From Desulfovulcanus ferrireducens (GTDB lineage: Bacteria > Desulfobacterota > Desulfovibrionia > Desulfovibrionales > Desulfonatronovibrionaceae), in contig NZ_JAGUQP010000007.1 in the NCBI RefSeq assembly GCF_018704065.1, positions 61,762 through 100,566 of the forward strand: a DNA stretch of 38,805 bases, in the 5' to 3' direction. A program made the translations under genes and the position numbers. Shown in pieces: positions 1 to 7,536 of the stretch. The notes below the pieces were generated by a model that made no database searches, was not told the DNA's origin, and saw only the letters and a program-made list of their open reading frames with translations. Numbering within the stretch: position 1 is the stretch's first letter; each line of letters starts with the position of its first letter.

Positions 1-1432
1 TTTCTTAGGAGCCTTTTCATCAAAAGGTTTTAGCATCCCATCTTCCACTGCTTCTTTAATATATCGTGACACTGCAGCCTTGTTGTGTTCTGGAATGCCA
101 AATCTTTGTCTGAGCGAAGCATTCGTAAGATAATCTCTCATAACATATCTCAGGCATGCATGGAGATAACAAGCTCGTACTCTGTCTTCCCTGCTCATAT
201 CACTAACTGATTTATGTGCGAACAAAACCACTCTAGTAAAATCTCCTGATACTTCAAAAAGAGGTGCTGGCAATTGATATAATTCAATTTCCGCAACCAC
301 CTTATCAATACCACTGCCTCGTTCTTCGCAAATACCAAATCGCCGCATAAGAGAAGCTAATGTTTCATTACGAGATTTAGGAGGAGTATCAATAAAACGA
401 AAAGTATCCACTAATGGTTTACCAGGGTTGGTAATTTCAATACGATTGTCAAAAATTTCAATCATTGGGCCTGTTCCGCTAACAAAAAAATCCTGATGGA
501 TAAGCGCATTAGCTACCAGTTCTCGCACAGCCAATTCAGGAAATCGGTACTGTCTTCCGCAATGCTTGTTCAATAACTTCGTTTTTGGGTAAAAACGCAT
601 TAATATAACTAATAAGACTTTCAAAACTAGAAGCATACCCTTTATTTCCTTGCTGTTCTTTTAAAGCTTTTGTCCGGCCAGTACCACTATAAAGGACGAC
701 GCGCACATCTTTCCGCTGCAGAGAATGAAACTCTTGCAAATGTTTGGCAAATAAAATTGCACCTAAGTTAGTAATATTCCATCCTCCGGCTTCGCATCTG
801 ACAATTAATTGATCATCTGCTAATGCCTTTAGAATGCTATCTCTATTTGTCGGCAAAGGTTGGTACAAAAGGTCAAAGTATGCAGGATAATCAAGTAAAC
901 GTAAAACTTCATCATCAGAAATTCGCTCCATAGCTATACCATATTCAAATGGTGTTTGATCAAATATACGCCACAGATTTCTTTCTTTTTCTGGAAAATC
1001 CTTGAGTTTCTTTTTGTATGAACCAACTCTTATAAACTCCTGACCTTTAAAACGAACTGGGTGCCGTACAGCACGCGCAATCTCTAACAAAACAATATTA
1101 CAACCCTCTACCTCCACCATAAAAAAACGAAAATCGATCTTAGGTTCCAAAAGCCGAAGCAACCAATTTTCCAATTCCTCATTGCCAACTTTTGTTTTGT
1201 AAGGATTAAAAGATGTCCCCTCTATAGCATGATCTTTATCACGTATTCCCCAAATCATGTAAGCAAAAGCTTTGCCAGCCAAAGCAGCGGCATTGGCTAG
1301 GGCTGATATATATTCACCGATTAAATGAGAATCAGACATATTAACCTTAAATTCAACCCACTCGGTCTCTTTTGGAAGTGCACGGAGTTCGTTTACAAGA
1401 CTTACTAAGTATTTTTGATCTTTCTCTCTCAT
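1..1432 (-). pseudogene. AlbA_2/Schlafen-type ATP-binding regulator, frameshifted, runs off the left edge
   Basis: Starting at the ATG at 1432, the protein opens with an AlbA_2 (Schlafen-like, often annotated as divergent AAA-4) domain of about 150 residues, including the stretch TEWVEFK near residue 24. It reads 298 residues to a stop at 536. The next frame, open from about 545 to base 1, continues the family directly: PELAVRELVANALIHQDFF, then EIFDNRIEITNPGKPL (a HATPase_c_4-like segment) and GICEERGSGIDK. A single-base shift near 540-548 therefore splits one gene, or is a sequencing error. The missing C-terminal end should lie just left of the window. Proteins of this type are often called putative transcriptional regulators and occur in mobile and defence regions; the function of this copy is unknown. 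It follows a broken DUF1156 gene on the same strand by 64 bases. Confidence 0.8.
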
Positions 1433-1496
1433 AATAGAGTTTTCTCCTTCATATTCAAAGCCAAAGATGATGATCTATCTTTTTTATTCAAATCAA

Positions 1497-2430
1497 TCAT
1501 GAATTACCCATGAAATCAAGAAGAGAACCCTGTAGTTTCATTTGTTTGCTTTCTGTTTTAAGAGTTGAACGTTCACCAAGTAGCGCATTTATAAGTCTTC
1601 AATCTTCAATATCTCTTGGCAATACTTCAAAAAGCGCCTGGGCAAGCTTCCAGAAACGACTATCTTCAAGTAAATTACGTTTACTTAAGTAAGAGATAAG
1701 CTCCTGCCTCTTTTCGCTTTTCCACAAAAACATGGTACGATGTAGTGCATCAATTAAAGGGCAATCATTATTTTTTCCGAGGTCTTTTTTTATCCTGTCA
1801 GCAAGCAGAGCCAAACGACATTTAGAGCCATTAATTACAAATATTCCATACTTTCTAGCAGTTTCAATAGAGTCTTGAGACTCAGAGCCAATCTGGACGA
1901 TTAAGGTGGAGCGTATTTTGCCAGAAAATGGTTTACAACTTCTGGTCTGCAACGCATGAGTTTCATTTCATAAGCAGTTAAGCCCTGATTGGAAATATGA
2001 CCAGCAGGATGTTCTTTGCCCTCATCAGGCCCAAAAATAATAGTTTCTTTTTTTAATTCTCCCAATTCAATCTTGCGCGAGGCCACACAACGGGCAATTT
2101 CAGCCCGTGCTTTATTTATCATGCTCTCATTATTGGGGTTTTCCCATTTGACCAATTCTTCAATCAGGTTGAAAAGCTCCTTTCGTTTTAAGGCTGCTCG
2201 TTCTTCATCCACAGTGCCATCAGGCCGTCTAAAAGCCGGATCACTGGAAGGGTCTTCTACCAATTGGGCAAAAAGAACTGCCCGACAGGCAGCCAGAGGA
2301 CGCCTCGCCCACCATGAATGCAAAGTAGATGGATGACCATGCCTGATTGATTTTTCCCGACTGGCTTCCTGGTTGATTTTTTTAGAGGCAGAGCAACTTC
2401 TATCAGTTTTTTTCTGCGTGTTTGTGTCAT
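1497..2430 (-). pseudogene. DUF1156 adenine-specific DNA methylase remnant
   Basis: The start is ATG at 2430, preceded by AGGAA. The N-terminus reads [18 protein letters not shown], then needs one extra A in an A7 run (about 2377-2383) to enter [19 protein letters not shown] and [19 protein letters not shown], the DUF1156 hallmark. The frame continues past [19 protein letters not shown] to HFLAKYAPP near 1901. There the DPFAGGG-type SAM-binding motif and the several hundred residues after it are missing. A different frame resumes with the family's C-terminus (FWKLAQALFEVLPRDIED), followed by an in-frame TGA where Trp is expected, then RLINALLGERSTLK to the true end. A frameshift, a large deletion and a nonsense codon together make it dead. 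DUF1156 proteins are known from anti-phage islands with DUF499 and helicase partners; none is seen here. Confidence 0.85.
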
Positions 2431-2451
2431 AAAAATTCCTGTTATGTGTTA

Positions 2452-2583
2452 TTGCGTAAAAAATTTATTAATAACGCTATAAAAACACCTTAAAACTTAT
2501 TGATAATAAAGGCATTAGCGTCATTGTATTGCGTCAAGATTGCGTAATTTCTTTTTTTTCTGACGCAATAGAATTTGCGTCAA
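2452..2583. promoter_or_regulatory. Cluster of TTGCGTCAA-like sites
   Basis: The leader of the DUF1156 remnant carries repeated copies of one word: TTGCGTAA at 2452-2459, TTAGCGTCA at 2515-2523, TTGCGTCAA at 2529-2537, TTGCGTAA at 2540-2547, an inverted TGACGCAA at 2561-2568 and TTGCGTCAA at 2575-2583. Two copies sit 11 bases apart, one helical turn, as expected for a cooperatively bound regulator. I infer an operator array for the defence gene; the cognate regulator is not identified. Confidence 0.5.
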
Positions 2584-2686
2584 CCGGATACCAAAGGGCC
2601 CCTCTGTGTCAGGATAGATGTCGCCTCAAGGGGATAGGGTTTTGAGTCAGGTTTCTTTTTCCTAGCCCCCACAACACTCTGCATAC

Positions 2687-3346
2687 TTAAATCATCCCTT
2701 TTGCCCTCAAAATCCCTTTAATGTCCTGACCGGACAGCCTAAGATATTCCGCCGTAGTCAGCAAGCTGGAATGGCCAAGCAAATCCTGAACGGCTGTCAC
2801 CGGCACACCATTGGCTAGTAGTTCCATTGCTCTTGTATGCCTGAGCGTGTGAGGATGTGGGAATATTTCTTTTTTTCCGTCCTCTCTGTATGTTTCTTTT
2901 AGCACTCCCGCAGCTCTGGCCCTGTCGTAAAATACACGCCTAAAATTACCTTGATCCAGCTTGAAAATTTTGCCCCTCATTGACGGAAATTCCATAAGAT
3001 AGCCAGCAACTTCGGCACAAATACCAGGAGGAACAGGCACAATCCTTTTAGGGGCAGATTTGCGCCTTTTCAAGGTTACGAGTCTAATTTCTGAAGAACG
3101 AATATTAATATCTACCTGGTCATCAACTCGCAAAATTTCTGTCAATCTGGCCCCAGTATAGCGTAACAATAGATAAGTCAGCCAATACCGACCCCTGGCT
3201 TTTCTTCTTCCGTTAGTTTTGGCGTTATCATACCAGGATTGAAAAGTTTCCGTTAATTTGTCCACTTCCACGGTAGACAGATAAGCGATTTTAAGCCCGC
3301 CCTGCCGAAGCAAAGCAGGCGATGAAGTCGCTGCTATTAAGTTCAC
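2687..3346 (-). CDS. Short tyrosine recombinase (catalytic domain only)
   Basis: This 219-residue protein starts at a GTG (3346), with AGGAG ten bases upstream. The catalytic residues of the phage-integrase family are all visible: R67 in TGARLTE, a basic beta-hairpin near K96, H166-x-x-R169 in HTLRH, H192 in GHSSL and the nucleophile Y201 in TAEYLRL. The usual arm-binding and SAM-like core-binding N-terminal domains are almost absent, so it is much shorter than a typical 300-400 residue integrase. It could be a XerC/D-like resolvase of the neighbouring plasmid-like module or a fragment that lost its N-terminus. It reads away from the replication genes, and a 750-base repeat-rich gap separates it from dnaB. 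Confidence 0.85.
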   Translation of the reverse strand: MNLIAATSSPALLRQGGLKIAYLSTVEVDKLTETFQSWYDNAKTNGRRKARGRYWLTYLLLRYTGARLTEILRVDDQVDINIRSSEIRLVTLKRRKSAPKRIVPVPPGICAEVAGYLMEFPSMRGKIFKLDQGNFRRVFYDRARAAGVLKETYREDGKKEIFPHPHTLRHTRAMELLANGVPVTAVQDLLGHSSLLTTAEYLRLSGQDIKGILRAKGMI

Positions 3347-3461
3347 CTTTATCTATCTCCTAGTGACACTATTTCGTTTATGAACTAGTGTATTTTTATC
3401 TAAAAAAACAGGACCAGGCAAGGATTTTAAACCCAAAAATCCTGTCCCCAGCCCTTAATTC

Positions 3462-3848
3462 TACACGAAAATATGTATTTCCGTGTAATCTGTTTACCAG
3501 GCAACAAAACAAAAAGAAAAATATATATTAAGAGCAAAAGGCCCCTAAAAAAACAGGGGCCAAACTAGTATTAAGAGCAACTAGGGTGACGGAGATAATG
3601 ATTTTCGTGTAAGAGTAAGAGTAGATAACTATCCTTTGGGCTGGCTTGCCAGCTAAACTCAGACCAATTTGTTAGAGTTCCTGTTAGGGATGTTATTGAC
3701 TACCCCAATGGAGCCACCTCTGAGCAGCCTAATGAGGCCAGGGATGACCAGCTTAATGGCGCCAGTTTTTTTGACCTTTTTCAAGTTTCAACCCACCTGA
3801 AAAATTGACATTTTAATCCTTGTTCTCGTGTAATAGTAATTATCCTTT
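3462..3848. repeat. Dispersed ATTTYCGTGTAA motifs, one pair inverted
   Basis: An 11-bp inverted repeat, TACACGAAAAT at 3462-3472 and ATTTCCGTGTA at 3477-3487 (10 of 11 match), is followed by direct copies ATTTTCGTGTAA at 3601-3612 and TCTCGTGTAA at 3823-3832. The last two are each followed by AGTAA and then TATCCTTT, so the repeated unit is about 25-35 bases. These may be iterons or operators for a regulator of the dnaB-rep cassette. Confidence 0.5.
3707..3779. repeat. Degenerate 24-base tandem repeat, three units
   Basis: Three consecutive units begin AATGGAGCCA, AATGAGGCCA and AATGGCGCCA at an exact 24-base step. The CAGC(C/T)T tails of the first two units are also shared. The period is a multiple of three, and the stretch is open in one frame (residues NGATSEQP, NEARDDQL, NGASFFDL). 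No start codon or ribosome-binding site supports translation. Confidence 0.45.
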
Positions 3849-4100
3849 AGTTACGCCTGAAAACCAGCCCACACACGAGGCGGTTATTTCATTTTTTTAA
3901 AAAATTTTAAAAAAAATTATAAAAAAGTAAAAAAAATTTTTTATAATAAAATCAAAGTCTTAAAAAGATATAATGCGTAACGCTTTGGTTTTATTAAGAA
4001 AAATTTGGAACAAAGGAAGCGTTTTGAGTTTTCTATTAAAAAAGAAGGAGGTTGAAAAAAAGTTTGGGTGGAAAAAATCGAACAACAGGAGGAATAACCA

Positions 4101-5558
4101 TTGCACCAAGAAATAATCAGCACCAGCAGCACAAAAAAAGGCGCTCCCTCTGCCCAGGGAACGCCTAGAAGACCGGCCTCAAATGCTTGTTCAAGTGTAT
4201 ACTTGTCCAGGGCCAGTAACAAAAAAAATATCCAAAATTTGTTGGAAAATCAAGTTCCGCCTAATTCTGTAGAAGCGGAACGGATTGTCTTATCCGGCAT
4301 TTTGTTAGATCCACAATCTTTGGAAGAGATTCAGGAAATACTATTAACGGATGATTTTTATAGCCCGCAAAATCGGATCATTTATTCCTTCTTATTACAA
4401 ATGCAACAACAGGATATGCCTATTTCTCTGCCGGTGCTATACGATTACCTTGTAGAGAAAAATAAAATAAAACAGGCAGGAGGGGCAGGATATCTGTTCG
4501 ATCTTACCGCACAAGCGACCGGTTCAATGCACGCGGAACAGGCTGCCAGACTTGTTAAAAAGCTGTCAGTACAACGTGCATTAATACATATTTGTTCTAA
4601 ACTTATTTCTAATTTTTACAAAACGGATATAGACCTTGATTATGAATTGGAAAATGCGCAGTCTTGTTTATATCATTTATCAAATTACAACAATAAAAAT
4701 AATAGTCTCTGTCATATTAAAGATGTAGTATTATCTGTTGTGGACAATTTGATTATGAGTAATGAAAATACTCTCGGCATACCATCTGGATTTGTTGATC
4801 TTGATACAATCACAGGTGGATTTAAACCTTCCGACCTAATAATTATTGCTGGCCGCCCAAGCATGGGTAAAACAGCATTTGCCTTGACTTGTATCCTCAA
4901 TATCGCATTACAGAGCATTCCTGTAGCGTTTGCGTCGCTAGAAATGAGCAAGGAGCAGCTTGCAATGCGTGCAATCGCCACAATAGCTCGTGTCGATTTA
5001 TACAAAATGCAGCAAGGTTACTTGAGTCAAGAAGAAAAAGAAAGATGCGCCAAGGCATCTGAAATATTCAATCAGATGCCGATTTGGATAGACGATACGC
5101 CCGCTCAAAGTATTGTTCACCTCAGAAACAAAGTAAGGATTTTGCAAAAGAAGCATGATATTCAAATTGTATTTATCGATTATTTGCAGTTAATACGAGT
5201 AAATCAAAAAATGGAAACAAGAGAAAGAGAAGTATCAGAAATATCTCAACAGCTCAAATCTTTAGCAAAAGAGTTAAATATTCCTGTCGTAGCTCTTGCG
5301 CAGCTGAATCGCGAATTGGAAAAACGGTCAAATAAAAGGCCAATACTATCAGATTTGAGAGAATCAGGCGCTATCGAACAGGACGCTGACCTAATTTTGT
5401 TTCTCTATCGAGATGAAGTGTATCGCAAAGAAACAGAGGACAAGGGAATTGCGGAGGTAATAGTTGGTAAGCACAGAAACGGTAAATTAGGCACCGCCAA
5501 GTTGAAATATTTCGCTGCATATACTGCATTCGCCAACTTGTCCAATATAGAGAAGTAA
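4101..5558 (+). CDS. DnaB-family replicative helicase of plasmid type
   Basis: This 485-residue protein has the N-terminal DnaB domain from about residue 52 (VPPNSVEAERIVLSGILLD). The RecA-like motor follows, with Walker A at 251-258 (GRPSMGKT), SLEMSKEQL near 279, Walker B-like IVFIDYLQLI near 357 and a C-terminal DADLILFLYRDE. It should load as a hexamer and unwind DNA at the adjacent origin. The TTG start is chosen because AGGAGG lies seven bases upstream; the first 45 residues match no DnaB segment I know, and TTG at 4203 is an alternative start. The rep gene follows directly. Chromosomal dnaB genes are not normally paired with a rep gene and iterons, so this is probably an accessory copy. 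Confidence 0.9.
   Translation: MHQEIISTSSTKKGAPSAQGTPRRPASNACSSVYLSRASNKKNIQNLLENQVPPNSVEAERIVLSGILLDPQSLEEIQEILLTDDFYSPQNRIIYSFLLQMQQQDMPISLPVLYDYLVEKNKIKQAGGAGYLFDLTAQATGSMHAEQAARLVKKLSVQRALIHICSKLISNFYKTDIDLDYELENAQSCLYHLSNYNNKNNSLCHIKDVVLSVVDNLIMSNENTLGIPSGFVDLDTITGGFKPSDLIIIAGRPSMGKTAFALTCILNIALQSIPVAFASLEMSKEQLAMRAIATIARVDLYKMQQGYLSQEEKERCAKASEIFNQMPIWIDDTPAQSIVHLRNKVRILQKKHDIQIVFIDYLQLIRVNQKMETREREVSEISQQLKSLAKELNIPVVALAQLNRELEKRSNKRPILSDLRESGAIEQDADLILFLYRDEVYRKETEDKGIAEVIVGKHRNGKLGTAKLKYFAAYTAFANLSNIEK
4133..4165 (-). terminator. Minus-strand intrinsic terminator inside the dnaB 5' end
   Basis: Arms at 4140-4149 (GGCGCTCCCT) and 4156-4165 (AGGGAACGCC) pair over ten positions with one wobble. 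On the minus strand the stem is followed by seven T residues, the classic Rho-independent layout. No minus-strand gene reads into it, which suggests a short antisense RNA starting within the early dnaB coding region. The stem also lies within the atypical N-terminal extension of the DnaB reading frame. Confidence 0.55.
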
Positions 5559-5569
5559 AGGAGATTACA

Positions 5570-6447
5570 ATGAAAGTTTTTAAAAAGTCCCAATTTAAAA
5601 AAAAAGTATTTTGGATTTGGATTTGTTTAATAATACAACAGGTATAGATAGGAATAATAAGGCTAAAAAAGCTGAAAAACAGCAACAAGAGTGGATGCAA
5701 TACCCGACTATTCTAACCCGTATCAATCCATTTCTTATTACAAGTAATCGCATAAAAGAAAAAAAAGATTTTGTAAATGAATTAATATTGGAAAATTCAT
5801 GGGGGCGGATTACAAAAATTGGCCCAGTATTAACACAAAAGGATGAGGATATTCTAATTGCTATTTTATGCTACGCAAAGCAATATAAAGATAAAGATAT
5901 AACAGGGAGTCTGGCGTATATAGGCAACATAATTGATATTGCTAGAGTTTTAACTAAATCAAAAAGGCCGGGTAAAGATACCTATTCAAGTATTCATAAG
6001 TCTCTAATTAAGCTTGCATCAACGGTTATTAATTTAGAAGTCAAATCTAATAATAGATTTAAGTGTATTCTTAGCAATAATATAATATTGCATATCGATT
6101 ATAACGACAAAACAAAAAAAATAAAGATCATTTTTAATCCAAAGTTTTATCGTCTTTACATTAAAAAAGAATACACTCAATTACATATAAAAACACGCCT
6201 CCAATCCTTAAAATCTCCAGTGGAAAAAAAAATTTATCAATTTATCATGTCTCATCGTTCGAAAACCTGGAGGGGTGCACGCGAAAAGCTGGAAAAAGTG
6301 CTAAATTTAAATCCTGATCGTCCAACCAATCAAAGAAGACGCACGATCAGAGAAGCGATTAATGCGCTGATAGCACGCAATTTGTTAAGCCAAAATAGCG
6401 GCCTTCTGTCCGCAGATATAGTGGTTTTAGAAAGGTGCGAGGAGTAG
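5570..6447 (+). CDS. Plasmid replication initiator, apparently needing a -1 shift
   Basis: The long open frame begins without an ATG; its first usable codon is TTG at 5611, with no ribosome-binding site. An ATG at 5570 with a strong AAAGGAG upstream starts a second frame (MKVFKKSQFKKK) that runs into an A9 tract at 5597-5605. A -1 slip there, or one extra A, joins it to the 278-residue body. The body has a Rep-like pattern: INPFLITSNRIK, then GPVLTQKDEDILIAILCYAK, and a basic C-terminal winged-helix-like region with NQRRRTIREAINALI. I call it an iteron-binding initiator from this pattern and from the iterons immediately downstream. The exact Rep family is not certain. Confidence 0.7.
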
Positions 6448-6454
6448 AAAAAGT

Positions 6455-6570
6455 GTGTTTAGAAAGTCGAAAGACCAACTTATTTAAATTATTAACTTTT
6501 TATTACAATTTTCGACTTTCTAAACACATCCATTCGACTATCTAAATATTTTTTTCGACTGTTTAAACAC
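6455..6570. other. Replication origin: iteron array
   Basis: Three direct copies of TTCGACTnnyTAAAyAy start at 6511, 6533 and 6554, spaced 22 and 21 bases, close to two helical turns. An inverted copy lies at 6455-6472 and pairs perfectly over 18 bases with the copy at 6510-6527. Weaker copies occur at 6964 and 7017. Such spacing next to a rep gene is the signature of an iteron-controlled plasmid origin; the inverted copy may serve autoregulation or handcuffing. Confidence 0.75.
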
Positions 6571-6616
6571 GTACACCCCCTCAGAACCCGCATAGTTCAA
6601 GGATTTCCGGGTGCTC

Positions 6617-6657
6617 TAAAGGATTTTAAAGGATATTAAAGATATAAAAAAGGATTT
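6617..6657. repeat. AT-rich 10-mer repeats, probable unwinding element
   Basis: TAAAGGATTT (6617), TAAAGGATAT (6627) and TAAAGATATA (6637) follow at an exact 10-base step. AAAGGATTTT follows at 6649, and a related AAGGATTTC lies at 6599. Short AT-rich direct repeats beside iterons usually form the duplex-unwinding element of an origin. Confidence 0.55.
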
Positions 6658-6690
6658 TGTAAAATAGATAAAGAGATAAGGAGGACAAAA

Positions 6691-6942
6691 ATGAGGATTA
6701 GGCTAAGTTTACCGCCGGAGTTTGACTGGTTGAAGTCTTTATCAGGCCGGGCAAGGACGAGGCTGTTTGTGAGCTTGCTAAAACAAAAAGATCGGCATGA
6801 ACTCCTTACCCTTGCACAGGGGGAGGTGCTTCCCTCTGTCACATCAGGACAGACAATAGAGCAACAAGATGATGAAGAACAGGTGGAGATCGTTGAGATC
6901 GTTACAAAAGTTGATCCGTCTATTTTGTCAAATTTTTGTTAA
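6691..6942 (+). CDS. Small protein downstream of the origin
   Basis: This 83-residue protein starts at ATG 6691, seven bases after AAGGAGG, so translation is credible. The first 45 residues are basic (RIRLSLPPEF, SLSGRARTRLF, LLKQKDRH). The last 30 are strongly acidic, with QQDDEEQVEIVEIV. I do not recognise a family. Its place right after the iterons suggests copy control, partition or mobilization. Confidence 0.6.
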   Translation: MRIRLSLPPEFDWLKSLSGRARTRLFVSLLKQKDRHELLTLAQGEVLPSVTSGQTIEQQDDEEQVEIVEIVTKVDPSILSNFC

Positions 6943-7039
6943 TGTTAAAACGGGCCCAACGAAATCGACTTTTCTTTTCTATTATAATTTAGATCTTTTT
7001 ATTTAATTTGTTGGTGAGTTTTAGAAAGTAGATATCCGC

Positions 7040-7071
7040 CCCCGTCAGAGGACGCTTGTCCTCTCGAGGGG
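7040..7071. repeat. Compound hairpin (possible oriT or recombination site)
   Basis: A perfect 7-bp stem AGAGGAC/GTCCTCT (7047-7053 and 7058-7064, loop GCTT) is capped outside by CCCC/GGGG across a 3-by-3 internal loop. No T-run follows, so it is not a terminator. Similar stems occur at nick and recombination sites, but nothing here proves that role. Confidence 0.45.
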
Positions 7072-7315
7072 CTTGTGATCTTCTGTTCTGTGGAGCAAAC
7101 CACAAGGAGAAAAAGATGGGAAAAAATGATCGATTGACACGTTAATGCGTATGTTCGTTGCGTCTTGATCTGTCTCGTGGCCGTATGATTGTGGACAGGG
7201 ACGCCTTTCGCCTCGATGTTCCGCATTATACCTCGAAAAAAAAACTGACAAAAAAATATTGTCAGACTGACGGCCTTTTTTTTCGCCCCATGTTAAAAAA
7301 AGGCTATGGAAATCG

Positions 7316-7396
7316 TCGGGGTGTAACCCCGACCACCTTATTAGCCCTGCACTCCAAAATCCCCCACAAACGCCCTGGCCGGGGGCTAACCCGGCC
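7316..7396. repeat. Twin REP-like hairpins
   Basis: TCGGGGT-GTA-ACCCCGA at 7316-7332 and GGCCGGG-GGCTAA-CCCGGCC at 7377-7396 are perfect 7-bp stems. Both carry TAA at the loop and both are followed by CCACC. Two related GC-rich hairpins about 60 bases apart in AT-rich DNA resemble REP or transposon-end-like elements. Confidence 0.5.
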
Positions 7397-7416
7397 ACCT
7401 GTTGAATAGGCTTTAG

Positions 7417-7483
7417 GATCGCTTTCCGCTAAACAGCGGACGCTAGGTTATGCTGTAGAAGCGTAACAAACTAGCGTGCGATC
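7417..7483 (+). ncRNA. Predicted three-way-junction structure upstream of the integrase gene
   Basis: The closing stem GATCGC/GCGATC (7417-7422 with 7478-7483) encloses two adjacent hairpins. The first is TCCGCT-AAAC-AGCGGA at 7425-7440. The second is CGCTAG at 7441-7446 with CTAGCG at 7471-7476, extended by GTTATGC/GCGTAAC with one wobble and an AAA bulge. Only 0-2 unpaired bases separate the helices, an unusually tight junction. It lies 53 bases before the integrase ATG. It may be a leader RNA controlling the integrase, or a folded single-strand recombination site. No known RNA family is recognised, and the strand is inferred from the downstream gene. Confidence 0.5.
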
Positions 7484-7536
7484 ACAGCGCATTGACCTTT
7501 TATAACTATAGCCTATAAATATAAGGAGACAGGAAT

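Larger units (their letters stand above)
3347..4100. other. Repeat-rich gap between recombinase and dnaB
   Basis: I see no convincing gene in this stretch. It holds a hairpin with 8-bp arms AGGATTTT/AAAATCCT near 3421-3443, a GGCCCCT/AGGGGCC hairpin near 3540-3561, the TTCGTGTAA motif family and a degenerate 24-base tandem repeat (both listed separately). An extremely A/T-rich stretch (about 3890-3950) precedes the dnaB ribosome-binding site AGGAGG at 4088-4093. A stop-free frame from 3629 to about 3808 has no start codon or ribosome-binding site. The mix resembles a control or origin region of a plasmid. Confidence 0.5.
6943..7536. other. Hairpin-rich untranslated region ahead of the Integrase_1 gene
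   Basis: No gene longer than a few codons is supported. A mini-ORF MGKNDRLTR starts after AAGGAG near 7102-7107. The stretch contains a compound hairpin at 7040-7071, a GTCAGACTGAC palindrome followed by a T-rich run near 7261-7283, twin hairpins at 7316-7396 and the three-way junction at 7417-7483. A reading frame at 7158-7409 has no ribosome-binding site and runs through the hairpins, so I treat it as spurious. Confidence 0.55.

Noticed and set aside
3941-4222. 93-residue minus-strand frame over the dnaB start
   Set aside because: It runs through the terminator stem and A/T-rich leader with no ribosome-binding site; explained as antisense of dnaB.
7158-7409. 83-residue frame across the hairpin region
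   Set aside because: No ribosome-binding site, and the sequence is shaped by the hairpins.
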